Below are positions 15,084 through 22,476 of a stretch of DNA of 54,260 nucleotides, piece after piece. The notes under the pieces were generated by a model that was not told the origin of the DNA, ran no database searches, and saw only the letters and a list, made by a program, of their open reading frames with translations. This stretch comes from a virus. The stretch is taken from the IMG/VR virus record IMGVR_UViG_3300047300_001096, positions 1-54,260 of that record. One strand, given 5' to 3'. A program made the position numbers and the translations under genes. The stretch's first letter is position 1. Each line of letters opens with the position of its first letter.

Positions 15084-15299
15084 TTACTCTGATTTACCTA
15101 AGCGACCCATGTCGCCTTCGTGAGTTGTTCCCTGATCGCGATCAGGCACGTTGATTGGCATCAATTCAATTGAGCCAGGCATCATATCGCCCAAATCCCG
15201 CCCCGTTTTAGGGTCAAGTTGTTCGGCATAACCTTCGTCAAACTCATGACCAATAGCAGTCAATGGTGGTTCTGTCATTGATGGTGGATTAATTTTCAT
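15084..15299 (-). CDS. Hypothetical 71-residue protein
   Basis: Acidic, Pro/Gly-rich and probably unstructured (MKINPPSMTEPPLTAIGHEF). Preceded by TAAGGAATACT. Its coding sequence contains TTTTAGGGTCAA, a partial copy of the 13-bp motif. Function unknown. Confidence 0.6.
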   Translation of the reverse strand: MKINPPSMTEPPLTAIGHEFDEGYAEQLDPKTGRDLGDMMPGSIELMPINVPDRDQGTTHEGDMGRLGKSE

Positions 15300-15307
15300 A
15301 GTATTCC

Positions 15308-15616
15308 TTAATATTTAGGATACATACCCTTCATACATGAAGCACATTGACAAGCTGCATCATGATGGGGATTTGTAGGTTGCATATCTTTTGCTTCTGG
15401 AATTGGTCCGTGTGGACCAGGAGTAGCAATGTTGATTCCATTAGGACCAACTGGTTTCTTTTTTGGTTTTTTACTATCCACGGCAGTTTCCTTTGCGGTT
15501 GGATTGTCAATGTGAATAGCTGCAGCTGCAGCTTTGCAAGCTTCTAAGGTATCAAACTGGCAATTACCATGCACACCATATTTCCACTTGCCATTTGCAC
15601 ATTTCATACAAGGCAT
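15308..15616 (-). CDS. Cys-rich hypothetical protein
   Basis: 102 residues. N-terminal CMKCANGKWKYGVHGNC and C-terminal CQCASCMKG suggest metal-binding or disulfide ends joined by a Pro/Lys linker (SKKPKKKPVGPNGIN). The N-terminal pattern (CxKCxNGKWKxG) occurs in small phage proteins. Function unknown. Confidence 0.6.
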   Translation of the reverse strand: MPCMKCANGKWKYGVHGNCQFDTLEACKAAAAAIHIDNPTAKETAVDSKKPKKKPVGPNGINIATPGPHGPIPEAKDMQPTNPHHDAACQCASCMKGMYPKY

Positions 15617-15617
15617 A

Positions 15618-15746
15618 TCAATCCTCTAGTTTGCGGTTTAATACACCACGAAGTTGCTTGTGAGTCTTTTTATGCGCCCCACATTTGCGCTTAATCATAT
15701 GCACAACCATGAGGTTACGCATTTTTGGTAACTTTTTCTTTTTCAT
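15618..15746 (-). CDS. Hypothetical 42-residue highly basic protein
   Basis: Begins MKKKKLPKMRNLMVVHMIKR and is rich in Lys/Arg/His, possibly nucleic-acid binding. TGATATG spacing to the next gene suggests coupling. Confidence 0.6.
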   Translation of the reverse strand: MKKKKLPKMRNLMVVHMIKRKCGAHKKTHKQLRGVLNRKLED

Positions 15747-15752
15747 AATAGT

Positions 15753-15942
15753 CCATTGTTGTGCTTACTGTTTACTGTGATCCCCGCTAAGAGATCGATC
15801 CTGTCTTACAAAGATTAATTACTTCCCGCTATACACAGAACGCAAACTATAGACTAAACTTAATAACTCGAGGTGCTTAGCCACTTTGGTTTACAAGGCT
15901 CCGACCGTGAAGGCTGGAGGCGAGCAATAAGCACAGCAATGG
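15753..15942. repeat. Inverted-repeat-bounded element, 190 bp
   Basis: CCATTGTTGTGCTTACTG (15753-15770) and CAATAAGCACAGCAATGG (15925-15942) form an 18-bp stem with two mismatches that can be G-U pairs in RNA. Inside, a second GTGCTTA copy (15885 region) offers an alternative partner for TAAGCAC, and CTCC/GGAG closes an inner hairpin. No gene inside. It fills the whole gap between two small genes. Confidence 0.6.
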
Positions 15943-15943
15943 A

Positions 15944-16174
15944 TTATGATATAAACACTGCTTGTGTTTTAGTGTAATTTCTGAGTTCTTCTCGTTGTAG
16001 ATCATGTATTACAAGTTCGTGTTTGCCGTACCACCAGTCCAAATTAACGTCTAGTGCTACTTCATAGCATTGAAGCCTGCTAACAAACTCTACTCCGCCT
16101 TCATAGCCTGAGCGAACAACTTGCATTTCGGGATCGTGCTTTTGTAATTCTTTGATTAAGTCTTTGATTTTCAT
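15944..16174 (-). CDS. Hypothetical 76-residue protein
   Basis: MKIKDLIKELQKHDPEMQVVRSGYEGGVEF followed by WYGKHELVIHDL matches a small widespread phage family (Lxx L..D.xVxxxGYEGG...YGxHE) of unknown function. Overlaps its upstream neighbour by 4 nt. Confidence 0.7.
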   Translation of the reverse strand: MKIKDLIKELQKHDPEMQVVRSGYEGGVEFVSRLQCYEVALDVNLDWWYGKHELVIHDLQREELRNYTKTQAVFIS

Positions 16175-16359
16175 GCGTATTTGTCTAGGACAGTGCCTAC
16201 TTCTTTGATAGGAATAGGCTTTCCAACTTTGTTGTAAATAAATTGGATGTACTCGACCGAGTAATGTTTAGTTACTGGGTCGAGTACATTTTTAACTATG
16301 ATCTTTTTATCTAATGCGTAGTATTTGTCAATCTGAGTACTGATTGCTGTAACTATCAT
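16171..16359 (-). CDS. Hypothetical 62-residue protein
   Basis: Not recognised. MIVTAISTQIDKYYALDKKI then VTKHYSVEYIQFIYN. Overlaps neighbours by 4 nt on both sides, so it is one of three co-translated genes from the promoter at 16566. Confidence 0.6.
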   Translation of the reverse strand: MIVTAISTQIDKYYALDKKIIVKNVLDPVTKHYSVEYIQFIYNKVGKPIPIKEVGTVLDKYA

Positions 16360-16544
16360 TGAGTTACCTTATATTGGCGAATAGCGTCTGCGTCTAATGA
16401 ACAGTAAACTCGGAACTTGTCGCGACCTACTGTGTCGTATAGCTCATTAGCCATCAATTCCAACTTTTCAAGCGTTTCAATCGACAGCGACATATATCTG
16501 CTCAAAAATGCATCTACTAAAAACTGTTTTGAATAACTTGCCAT
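16356..16544 (-). CDS. Hypothetical 62-residue protein
   Basis: Start at 16544 chosen for TTGGAGAAATT upstream. MASYSKQFLVDAFLSRYMSL, helical, ends RQYKVTQ. First gene of the small operon 16544-15944. Function unknown. Confidence 0.6.
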   Translation of the reverse strand: MASYSKQFLVDAFLSRYMSLSIETLEKLELMANELYDTVGRDKFRVYCSLDADAIRQYKVTQ

Positions 16545-16565
16545 AATTTCTCCAATTAAGCCTAT

Positions 16566-16594
16566 ATTATACACGAAATAGTTTTGTAAATCAA
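16566..16594 (-). promoter_or_regulatory. Sigma70-like promoter
   Basis: Minus strand: TTGATT, 17 nt, TATAAT, about 20 nt upstream of the ATG at 16544. Confidence 0.85.
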
Positions 16595-16615
16595 GTTTAA
16601 TATTTTATTGCTTGA

Positions 16616-16927
16616 TTAATAATCGCCAAACAAGTACTTTGGTGGAATAGGAATAGCTTCAGGCATATCATCAATCCAAATATGGATGTTGATGTTCTTA
16701 TTTAAGCAAAATTGTCGTTTTTGTTTTCCATCAGTAAAAACGCAATGCTCTTGTCCAATAAGTTGCCCAATAGTATCTAATACTTCTGTTACTTCATCTG
16801 GAAAAGACTCGCCACGTGCTGTTACACAGTAAACTGTGTGACCACGTGCTTTTGCTAAATATATTAGATCATTCCACATTAGGGGATCACGGGTATATGT
16901 ATCGTCAAAATCAATGCTTATGTTCAT
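16616..16927 (-). CDS. HAD-like phosphatase
   Basis: 103 residues. ISIDFDDTYTRDP is the catalytic DxD motif (D6, D8), VTARG is motif II, and WIDDMPEAIP supplies the acidic motif IV. Short single-domain HAD enzyme, a type frequent in phages; substrate unknown (nucleotide or polynucleotide 3'/5' phosphate are possibilities). Overlaps the radical SAM gene by 17 nt. Confidence 0.75.
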   Translation of the reverse strand: MNISIDFDDTYTRDPLMWNDLIYLAKARGHTVYCVTARGESFPDEVTEVLDTIGQLIGQEHCVFTDGKQKRQFCLNKNINIHIWIDDMPEAIPIPPKYLFGDY

Positions 16928-17966
16928 ATAATGGTTTTATAGGGATTATTCGATCTTTTACAATAGATATTGCGTCACCTAACTTATAAGTATCCGTAAT
17001 CCCATCTAATTGTTCTTTTTTAATACTGACTACTTGACAGCATAGAACTGTATTACAAGGATAACCAATCTCCTCATATTTATGCGCTTTTAAACGTTGT
17101 ATAAAAAGTTTTCTAGTGTCTGAATCGTGTATTTCCAATAAAGTATTATTATTTACATTACCTAATACTACGTCATTATTATCATCATTACAGCAAGGAT
17201 ATAAATCACCGTTAGGTGCTATAAAAACTTCATTTTCTACTCTTGATAGGAGAGGGCAGTCTAGTGTTGATTGATCAATATTTATTGTTGCTCTGCCAGA
17301 AGTAATTAATTTTCTTTCGGCCCATAAACCAGGCTTACTTCTTTTAATATAAATATCTCCTGGAACAAATTTTCTTAAACTTGTTAGCGTATGTTCGTAT
17401 GTACTAAAAGGTATTGGGTCTTTATACTGATCAGGTTCAGTTCTTAAAAAAGCATTAACAGTTACAGCGTATTCAAATGCGGGCATAACATTAATAGATA
17501 TATTAAATTTAGGGTCAAATTCTGCCCGTAAATTTAAAAATCTTTTTAGGTTTTTAATAACACCTAAATAACTTATGCCTTTTACTGCTTTATAAGTTTT
17601 TGAATCATGTCCATCAATATTAACTTGAATACTACTTAATAATTTTTCTTTTAATAAAACTTTAGATATTTTAGGAGACATTAAACCAAAATTACTTAAT
17701 AAGTTAATTGCAGTATTAGGTAACTTTAATTTAATATACCTTACAATTTCTAAAAAGTCTTTATTATATAATGCTTCGCCATTTTCACTAAGATGCAACA
17801 TTTTTATTTGATAAGGAAAATCTTTGTTTGATACTTCGTCAATTATCTTTTTTACTGTATCAAAAGGCATATCAAAATTATGCTTAGTACCTCTAGAGGT
17901 GGGGCACCATATACAAGTAGCATTACATCTATTTGAAAGGGCAAGATTAATACAAGTTATTGGCAT
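16911..17966 (-). CDS. Radical SAM protein with SPASM-like C-terminus
   Basis: 351 residues. C14-x3-C18-x2-C21 (CNATCIWC) binds the SAM 4Fe-4S cluster; GEALYNKDF and IDGHDSKTY are typical barrel motifs. The C-terminal part has C-x-n-GDLYPCCND and further cysteines (GYPCNTVLCC), resembling a SPASM cluster domain used on peptide or carbohydrate substrates. Forms an operon with the 2OG oxygenase (10-nt overlap). More AT-rich than neighbours, consistent with separate acquisition. Substrate unknown. Confidence 0.85.
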   Translation of the reverse strand: MPITCINLALSNRCNATCIWCPTSRGTKHNFDMPFDTVKKIIDEVSNKDFPYQIKMLHLSENGEALYNKDFLEIVRYIKLKLPNTAINLLSNFGLMSPKISKVLLKEKLLSSIQVNIDGHDSKTYKAVKGISYLGVIKNLKRFLNLRAEFDPKFNISINVMPAFEYAVTVNAFLRTEPDQYKDPIPFSTYEHTLTSLRKFVPGDIYIKRSKPGLWAERKLITSGRATINIDQSTLDCPLLSRVENEVFIAPNGDLYPCCNDDNNDVVLGNVNNNTLLEIHDSDTRKLFIQRLKAHKYEEIGYPCNTVLCCQVVSIKKEQLDGITDTYKLGDAISIVKDRIIPIKPLYEHKH

Positions 17967-18592
17967 ACAACTGTTTTTCTATACATAGGTACATAGTGAT
18001 ATAAGTGTAAATTACTCATATCAGACGATTCATTAGGATTGGCAGAATAAATTGGAACTATATCAAAAGCTAAAGTAATTCGTGGACTTTTTCCATACCA
18101 AGCAGTACTTTTATGTTTGTCATTTTCAGATTTACCGATTACTAATAGTCCGTCTTTACTAGGTATTTCTATCTCTCCGGGTACCCCAGGTATTCTATAC
18201 AATGTTGATGAAGGTACTTCTTCAGTATTTACACAATAAAAACCGTGCCAAACTTTGTACTGCGCAGGCCAATGATCGTGCCAACCAATATTTTCGCCTT
18301 TTCTGTAAATATTCATCCAACTTTTTATAACATAAGGAACACCTCTATCTAATAAAGGGTCTGCTTTTTCACAAATTAAGTTATATAGCTGAACTAGTTC
18401 TGTTGTAGAAAATGTAAATAAATTATACTGTTTGTTTTTTGCGCTAGGAATATTTCCGTATATACCTTTTGTTACAGGCTTGGTTGTTTTATTTAAAATA
18501 TCCTCGATAACAAAACATTTATTAGCAAGAGCTTTGTTATCTATTGTATCTATTTGTGTTGTAAATAAATAATTTTCTGCTATAGTATTCAT
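17957..18592 (-). CDS. 2OG-Fe(II) oxygenase-like protein
   Basis: 211 residues. GWHDHWPAQYKVWHGFYCVN gives the first iron ligands (H105 and D106 or H107), H160 (DKHKSTAW) the distal histidine and R171 (SPRITLAFD) the 2-oxoglutarate arginine. It resembles the phage family of putative 2OG oxygenases (PF13759-like). Stop and start overlap with both neighbours, so it works with the radical SAM protein. Target unknown. Confidence 0.75.
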   Translation of the reverse strand: MNTIAENYLFTTQIDTIDNKALANKCFVIEDILNKTTKPVTKGIYGNIPSAKNKQYNLFTFSTTELVQLYNLICEKADPLLDRGVPYVIKSWMNIYRKGENIGWHDHWPAQYKVWHGFYCVNTEEVPSSTLYRIPGVPGEIEIPSKDGLLVIGKSENDKHKSTAWYGKSPRITLAFDIVPIYSANPNESSDMSNLHLYHYVPMYRKTVVCQ

Positions 18593-19281
18593 TATTTTTT
18601 ATTTAAAAGTTTTTTACGTTTAAAATACCAGCCAACCTTTGTAAATCTAAAAGGTTCAAACATTGATTTTAATTCATTATCAGTTACAACGTGCATTTTT
18701 GTTTCAATAACTTTATCACTTAGCGGAAATACTTGCACTAATGGTTTTCCTGCAGGAATTATAATATTTTTATGTGCAGTATTTAATTTAGGTATAAACA
18801 TATGTATGTTTGTAAAGTGTTGATACTTCCACTCAATTAAACCATTTGGAATAAAAGGTTTAAAACTAGTATCATGCCAAAAAGTATTTGTCATTAAAAA
18901 TTTAACACCAGTTTTTTCTTTAAATGCCCAAGGACTTAGTATTTTAAAATGATAGTATTCTTTTAATATTCTATCTCCCCAAGCATAACTTTCATGAGAA
19001 TCAGCTAACTGATTTGGTTCCCAGCTTAGTCTATTATTTTGAGTATTTATCGTAACGTCTGCCCAATTTTTAATAATAAAACCTTGAGTATGTAAGTATT
19101 GAACGCCTGGACACAATCTCATTGTAGATTTTACAATACCTTGATTGGTAACAGTAGTCTCTAGATTTTTCCAGTAATCTGGTAACTCTTCTTTTGCAGG
19201 AGTTATTGGAAATAAATTAGGTAGGTCGGGTATAGCTGTGAAACAATCTACAACTATTTTTGATGGTTTAAATAAAATCAT
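18592..19281 (-). CDS. Hypothetical 229-residue protein, possibly DUF6065-like
   Basis: Contains LPDYWKNLE near the N-terminus, MTNTFWHDTSFKPFIPNGLIEW in the middle and IPAGKPLVQVFPLSDK near the end, a pattern I associate with a cupin-like phage family found next to oxygenases. Low GC like its neighbours. Co-translated with the 2OG oxygenase (1-nt overlap). Function not known. Confidence 0.6.
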   Translation of the reverse strand: MILFKPSKIVVDCFTAIPDLPNLFPITPAKEELPDYWKNLETTVTNQGIVKSTMRLCPGVQYLHTQGFIIKNWADVTINTQNNRLSWEPNQLADSHESYAWGDRILKEYYHFKILSPWAFKEKTGVKFLMTNTFWHDTSFKPFIPNGLIEWKYQHFTNIHMFIPKLNTAHKNIIIPAGKPLVQVFPLSDKVIETKMHVVTDNELKSMFEPFRFTKVGWYFKRKKLLNKK

Positions 19282-20266
19282 ATAATGCTTGTGATGCTAA
19301 GTTTTTTTGTTTGGATTCGCACATTATATCTGAATAAGGAAGAAATGTTAAGGCCCAATCATTAACAGCTGAATTCCAGTAGTAGTCACTATGTGCACGT
19401 AATTTTGCACTGGTAAAACCCAGTGACTTCAATTGCTTGAGGTCAGGTTTGACTAGTGGGTCATGATCTACTACAACATCTTCGCGACTAACGCTATAAT
19501 GAATAGTAGGACGCACACCGCGCCAACTATCAATCACACGCTTGAAGCGAGGATCTGTGGGCTCAATATACTCGCCTGAATGAATCCAGTGATGGTGAAT
19601 GTCGAGCACAAGCGCACAAGTGTCCACAAGTTCTAGACTTGCGTCAAGGCCCCAGGTAAACTCTGCGTTTTCGATGGTTAAACAGTTGCGTGCTTCGGGA
19701 CTAAGGCGTTTCATAGCACGTTTGATACCGTCTGGACCTTGTTTACCGCCAATGTGTACATTGCATTTGAAGTCTTGAAACTGTTTGCCGTAACCCATGT
19801 AACGGATAAGATCGCAGTGATACTCAAACTCGGTAATTGAATTTTCAATTACTTGATCTTGTTCTGACGCAAGCACACAAAATTGCCCTGGATGAAAGCT
19901 GAGTTTGATATCATGCTCGCGAGCAAAGTCGCCGCACATCGCAAGATGAGCTTCGATTTTAGCAACTACATCAGGTTGAAAGTAAAATGGCATATAGTCG
20001 TCATGAGTATATGTGGGTAATAAATCTGAAGTAATACGAAACATACGCAACTCAGGAGGCTGTTTAGCTACCCACTTAAGTTGACGATAAAGTGCATTAA
20101 GGTTGTGATCAACCAAACCCCATAGTTTTGAACGTGCAGCATCTTCAGTTTGCCGTTTAAGGTAACTGATTGTAGTAGATTTTGTATTCAAATCAGGATG
20201 TGCTTTGTCAGGTTCGCTTTGAATTTTACAAGCGAAACCTATGCGTTGTATATTTTGGTTGAACAT
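19268..20266 (-). CDS. uvsE: UV damage endonuclease (UVDE/UvsE family)
   Basis: 332 residues. Diagnostic motifs in order: RIGFACK, FRITSDLLPTYTH, LSFHPGQFCVLAS, NVHIGGKQGPDGIKRA, LTIENAEFTWG, LVLDIHHHWIH, PTIHYSVSRED, LRAHSDYYW and DIMCESKQKNLA, the metal-binding His/Asp/Glu set of this TIM-barrel enzyme. It nicks 5' of UV photoproducts. A strong promoter (20296-20324) drives it and probably the modification genes downstream. Suits a phage exposed to sunlight. Confidence 0.93.
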   Translation of the reverse strand: MFNQNIQRIGFACKIQSEPDKAHPDLNTKSTTISYLKRQTEDAARSKLWGLVDHNLNALYRQLKWVAKQPPELRMFRITSDLLPTYTHDDYMPFYFQPDVVAKIEAHLAMCGDFAREHDIKLSFHPGQFCVLASEQDQVIENSITEFEYHCDLIRYMGYGKQFQDFKCNVHIGGKQGPDGIKRAMKRLSPEARNCLTIENAEFTWGLDASLELVDTCALVLDIHHHWIHSGEYIEPTDPRFKRVIDSWRGVRPTIHYSVSREDVVVDHDPLVKPDLKQLKSLGFTSAKLRAHSDYYWNSAVNDWALTFLPYSDIMCESKQKNLASQALYDFI

Positions 20267-20295
20267 TTTGTGCGTACTTTGTGTGTTAATTGTTT

Positions 20296-20324
20296 ATTAT
20301 AACTGTTTTAGCTTTGTTTGTCAA
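20296..20324 (-). promoter_or_regulatory. Consensus sigma70 promoter
   Basis: Minus strand: TTGACA, 17 nt, TATAAT, 29 nt upstream of the UV endonuclease ATG. Confidence 0.9.
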
Positions 20325-20326
20325 GT

Positions 20327-20560
20327 CTATAATCCAGTTAACCTAACACATACGGGACATACAGGATTATAGTCAAGATCTTTAACTAATTGCTGAGACC
20401 ATATATTGCAATGCGAGCATTGATCAATTACTTGTACAAGTATATGGTCTTCTATATCATCTATATCAATACCTAGCTCATGGCAGGTTTGTGTAAGAGA
20501 CTTGCGAGTTTTATTTAGTGTTTTAGCAAGTCTACGATAATTAAGGCTTATATCTGTCAT
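20327..20560 (-). CDS. Small zinc-ribbon protein
   Basis: 77 residues. An HTH-like N-terminal helix pair (LAKTLNKTRKSLTQTCHELGI) is followed by a four-Cys ribbon (CSHC...CPVC). DNA or RNA binding is plausible. Starts inside the end of the DUF5664 gene (20-nt overlap). Confidence 0.65.
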   Translation of the reverse strand: MTDISLNYRRLAKTLNKTRKSLTQTCHELGIDIDDIEDHILVQVIDQCSHCNIWSQQLVKDLDYNPVCPVCVRLTGL

Positions 20561-20960
20561 CTAGCTTTTTATGAGTCTTCTCAAATTCGAGCAAGAACAT
20601 AATGCAACAAGCTGCATGAGCCAAGTGCGACAGTCCAGACTCGGGGTCTTTGTCTTCACCAGCGTTGAACGCTGTAATATGACGCATTGCTGCGGCTAAG
20701 GGTCGGCTCCACACAAAACCTTTACGCCAGTTATGTGCTGCATATTTATCTGCACCAAATTGTAATACTGCTGCAGTTTGATTCATTGCTTCTGTGCTTA
20801 ACAAGTGAAGTGGCAATTTGCCGTCATCAAATTTTAATGCTGAGCCTGTAGGCATTTCTCCTACAACTGTTTTTAATTCTATTTGTTCTCTAACAGGTAC
20901 TTGCATAATAGCATTAGTATCAGGGTCAAAGAGGTTGATAATTTCGTCTTGTTTTGGCAT
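20541..20960 (-). CDS. DUF5664 / dATP-dGTP diphosphohydrolase-like protein
   Basis: 139 residues. FDDGKLPLHLLSTEAM, VLQFGADKYAAHNWRKG, LAAAMRHITAFNAGEDKDPESGLSHLAHAACCIMFLLEF match the all-alpha DUF5664 fold with its EDxD and HLAH metal-site motifs. Members include MazZ of Z-DNA (2-aminoadenine) phages; no PurZ gene is visible here, so a general dNTP-pool role is the safer reading. Confidence 0.85.
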   Translation of the reverse strand: MPKQDEIINLFDPDTNAIMQVPVREQIELKTVVGEMPTGSALKFDDGKLPLHLLSTEAMNQTAAVLQFGADKYAAHNWRKGFVWSRPLAAAMRHITAFNAGEDKDPESGLSHLAHAACCIMFLLEFEKTHKKLDDRYKP

Positions 20961-20973
20961 GGTATTTGTTATT

Positions 20974-21159
20974 TTAAGGTTTAGGCATAAATAGTCGGGG
21001 CAATGTCTTTTTCTTTTTCAATTGTTTTAACAGCTCTGGATTTATCTCACTTTTTAGTGACGCAATTCCTCGCTGACGACAATGTTGTTCATATACTGGT
21101 AATAACACGTCTAAAATAAGTGCTTCTAGTTCAGCAGTATAATTTGTTTGATTTGACAT
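20974..21159 (-). CDS. Hypothetical 61-residue protein
   Basis: Helical, with a basic C-terminus (QLKKKKTLPRLFMPKP). First gene of the leftward unit; preceded by TCGGAGAAATTTA and promoter 21181-21209. Function unknown. Confidence 0.6.
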   Translation of the reverse strand: MSNQTNYTAELEALILDVLLPVYEQHCRQRGIASLKSEINPELLKQLKKKKTLPRLFMPKP

Positions 21160-21180
21160 TAAATTTCTCCGAATGTGTCT

Positions 21181-21209
21181 ATTATATCACTGTGGCAAAT
21201 ATTTTTCAA
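21181..21209 (-). promoter_or_regulatory. Leftward promoter of the divergent pair
   Basis: Minus strand: TTGAAA, 17 nt, TATAAT, 22 nt from the ATG at 21159. Together with 21252-21280 it forms the switch point between leftward and rightward genes. Confidence 0.85.
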
Positions 21210-21251
21210 GACTATTTCATTTTGTGGTTGGCGCAGACCTTAAAAACACAC

Positions 21252-21280
21252 TTGATTAGAGCTTGGTCTTGTGATATAAT
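21252..21280 (+). promoter_or_regulatory. Rightward promoter of the divergent pair
   Basis: TTGATT, 17 nt, TATAAT, 28 nt upstream of the ATG at 21308. Confidence 0.85.
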
Positions 21281-21307
21281 TGAAAGTTCATTGAGAAAAT
21301 AACACGA

Positions 21308-21595
21308 ATGACATACGATATATTAATACAAAACCTACTAAACGGAGAACCCGTTACAAAAACTGATCCTCAAGGCAGTAGTTATATAGAAATGCGCCCG
21401 CCCACGCGTAATGCTATGGCTGCGGCTAAAGCCTTGCAAAACTTGCAAGGACAACTAAACTTTGGTACTAGTGCTATTAATCAGCTTACCAAAGAGCGTA
21501 ACGAAATGTGGGAACTCTTAGAAAGAGCCCAGCAAGAAAATAAGAAGCTACAAGATGAAATTAAATCTTTACAGTCAGCTAAAGCTGGCGAGTGA
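21308..21595 (+). CDS. Coiled-coil protein, 95 residues
   Basis: C-terminal half is a clear heptad coiled coil (TKERNEMWELLERAQQENKKLQDEIKSLQ). First gene rightward of the divergent promoters and upstream of the lysis-type hydrolase. Function unknown; a lysis accessory is possible. Confidence 0.65.
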   Translation: MTYDILIQNLLNGEPVTKTDPQGSSYIEMRPPTRNAMAAAKALQNLQGQLNFGTSAINQLTKERNEMWELLERAQQENKKLQDEIKSLQSAKAGE

Positions 21596-21794
21596 ACTAA
21601 GCGAAGCAATTGATTGTAATCATGCTACTCATTTAGAACACAGGTCGCTTGATGCTATCCTAGACTTGATCAGCATTATTCGACAATTACAGGAGAGTAA
21701 TGATGAAATTAACAAGAAAACAGACTCTAGTATCAATTATACTGGGGACTTTTATGGCTCTACCCTTGGGTATGGCAGAACTGGTAATAAATAA
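21555..21794 (+). CDS. Hypothetical 79-residue protein overlapping the hydrolase gene
   Basis: Helical N-terminal part (LYSQLKLASELSEAIDCNHATHL, DAILDLISIIRQLQES) fills the 100 bp between two sure genes, but it overlaps both, the second by about 90 nt in another frame. Weak ribosome site. Spanin-like overlap is conceivable but there is no membrane segment. Confidence 0.45.
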   Translation: MKLNLYSQLKLASELSEAIDCNHATHLEHRSLDAILDLISIIRQLQESNDEINKKTDSSINYTGDFYGSTLGYGRTGNK

Positions 21795-22182
21795 GACTTA
21801 TCAAACTGTAAAAGCTACTAAAGCAGAGCTACTTTGTTTGGCTAAGAATATTTATTATGAGGCTCGTGGTGAGCCACTTCAAGGTAAGATTGCAGTTGCA
21901 CAAGTTACACTAAATCGTGTGACGCATCGTACTGAATTTCAAGCAAACATATGTGGAGTAGTATATGCAAAAGATCAATTTAGCTGGACTCAAGAACGGC
22001 ATCGTGAACCTCGTGGAGAAGATTGGCTTGAAGCTCAAGCACTTGCTAAAGCGGTAATACAAGGGACTGCACACTTACCAAAGTTTCGTGCACTTTACTT
22101 TCACAATCAAACAGTAAAACCTCGTTGGAGTCGTACTAAAGAATTAGTTGCAAGAATAGGTAATCATACATTTTACAACTAA
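21703..22182 (+). CDS. SleB-like cell wall hydrolase with signal anchor
   Basis: 159 residues from the second of two adjacent ATGs, better spaced from AGGAG. A hydrophobic N-terminal segment (TLVSIILGTFMALPLGMAEL) could be a signal anchor for release to the periplasm. The hydrolase core has LAKNIYYEARGEPLQGKIAVAQVTLNRV, CGVVYAKDQFSWT and FHNQTVKPRW, as in SleB/CwlJ lytic transglycosylases (catalytic Glu in YYEARGE). Most likely the endolysin. Confidence 0.85.
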   Translation: MKLTRKQTLVSIILGTFMALPLGMAELVINKTYQTVKATKAELLCLAKNIYYEARGEPLQGKIAVAQVTLNRVTHRTEFQANICGVVYAKDQFSWTQERHREPRGEDWLEAQALAKAVIQGTAHLPKFRALYFHNQTVKPRWSRTKELVARIGNHTFYN

Positions 22183-22188
22183 GCAAAT

Positions 22189-22230
22189 GGGCAGATAGGC
22201 TAATTATTTTTGGCTTGCTGCCCTTTTTGT
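22189..22230 (+). terminator. Intrinsic terminator fused to a promoter
   Basis: GGGCAG pairs with CTGCCC across a 23-nt partly paired loop, then TTTTTG. The -35 of the next promoter (22215) lies in its 3' arm. Confidence 0.7.
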
Positions 22231-22243
22231 TTTCTGGTATAAT
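22215..22243 (+). promoter_or_regulatory. Sigma70-like promoter inside terminator arm
   Basis: TTGCTG, 17 nt, TATAAT, 23 nt upstream of the ATG at 22267. Same terminator-promoter fusion as at 25560-25617, with a shared TTGGCTTG or ATTGGCTTG core. Confidence 0.8.
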
Positions 22244-22266
22244 AGTCACTATAACGAGGAAATTTT

Positions 22267-22476
22267 ATGAAAAATAAGTACACAGAAATTCGTGAAACTT
22301 GCCAACTCGTAGAGTATGACCTTAAACTTGCTGGCAAAGGCAAACTATGGGTAGAAGTTTACCGCGACGCAGAATATGAATATCGTGCACTGTTTCCAGA
22401 CTTAGATGACTGGAGTTCAATGCCAATGACAATTTTAACACACCCAATACATGAAACACAAACTAATCACAGCTAA
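22267..22476 (+). CDS. Hypothetical 69-residue protein
   Basis: Acidic/aromatic (ELVEYDLK-like, YRDAEYEYRALFPDLDDW). Preceded by CGAGGAAATTTT and overlapping the thyX start by 26 nt. Function unknown. Confidence 0.65.
   Translation: MKNKYTEIRETCQLVEYDLKLAGKGKLWVEVYRDAEYEYRALFPDLDDWSSMPMTILTHPIHETQTNHS

Noticed and set aside
20541-20960. Marker for a Z-genome (2-aminoadenine) phage
   Set aside because: DUF5664 alone is not diagnostic; no PurZ or DatZ-like gene is visible in the window.
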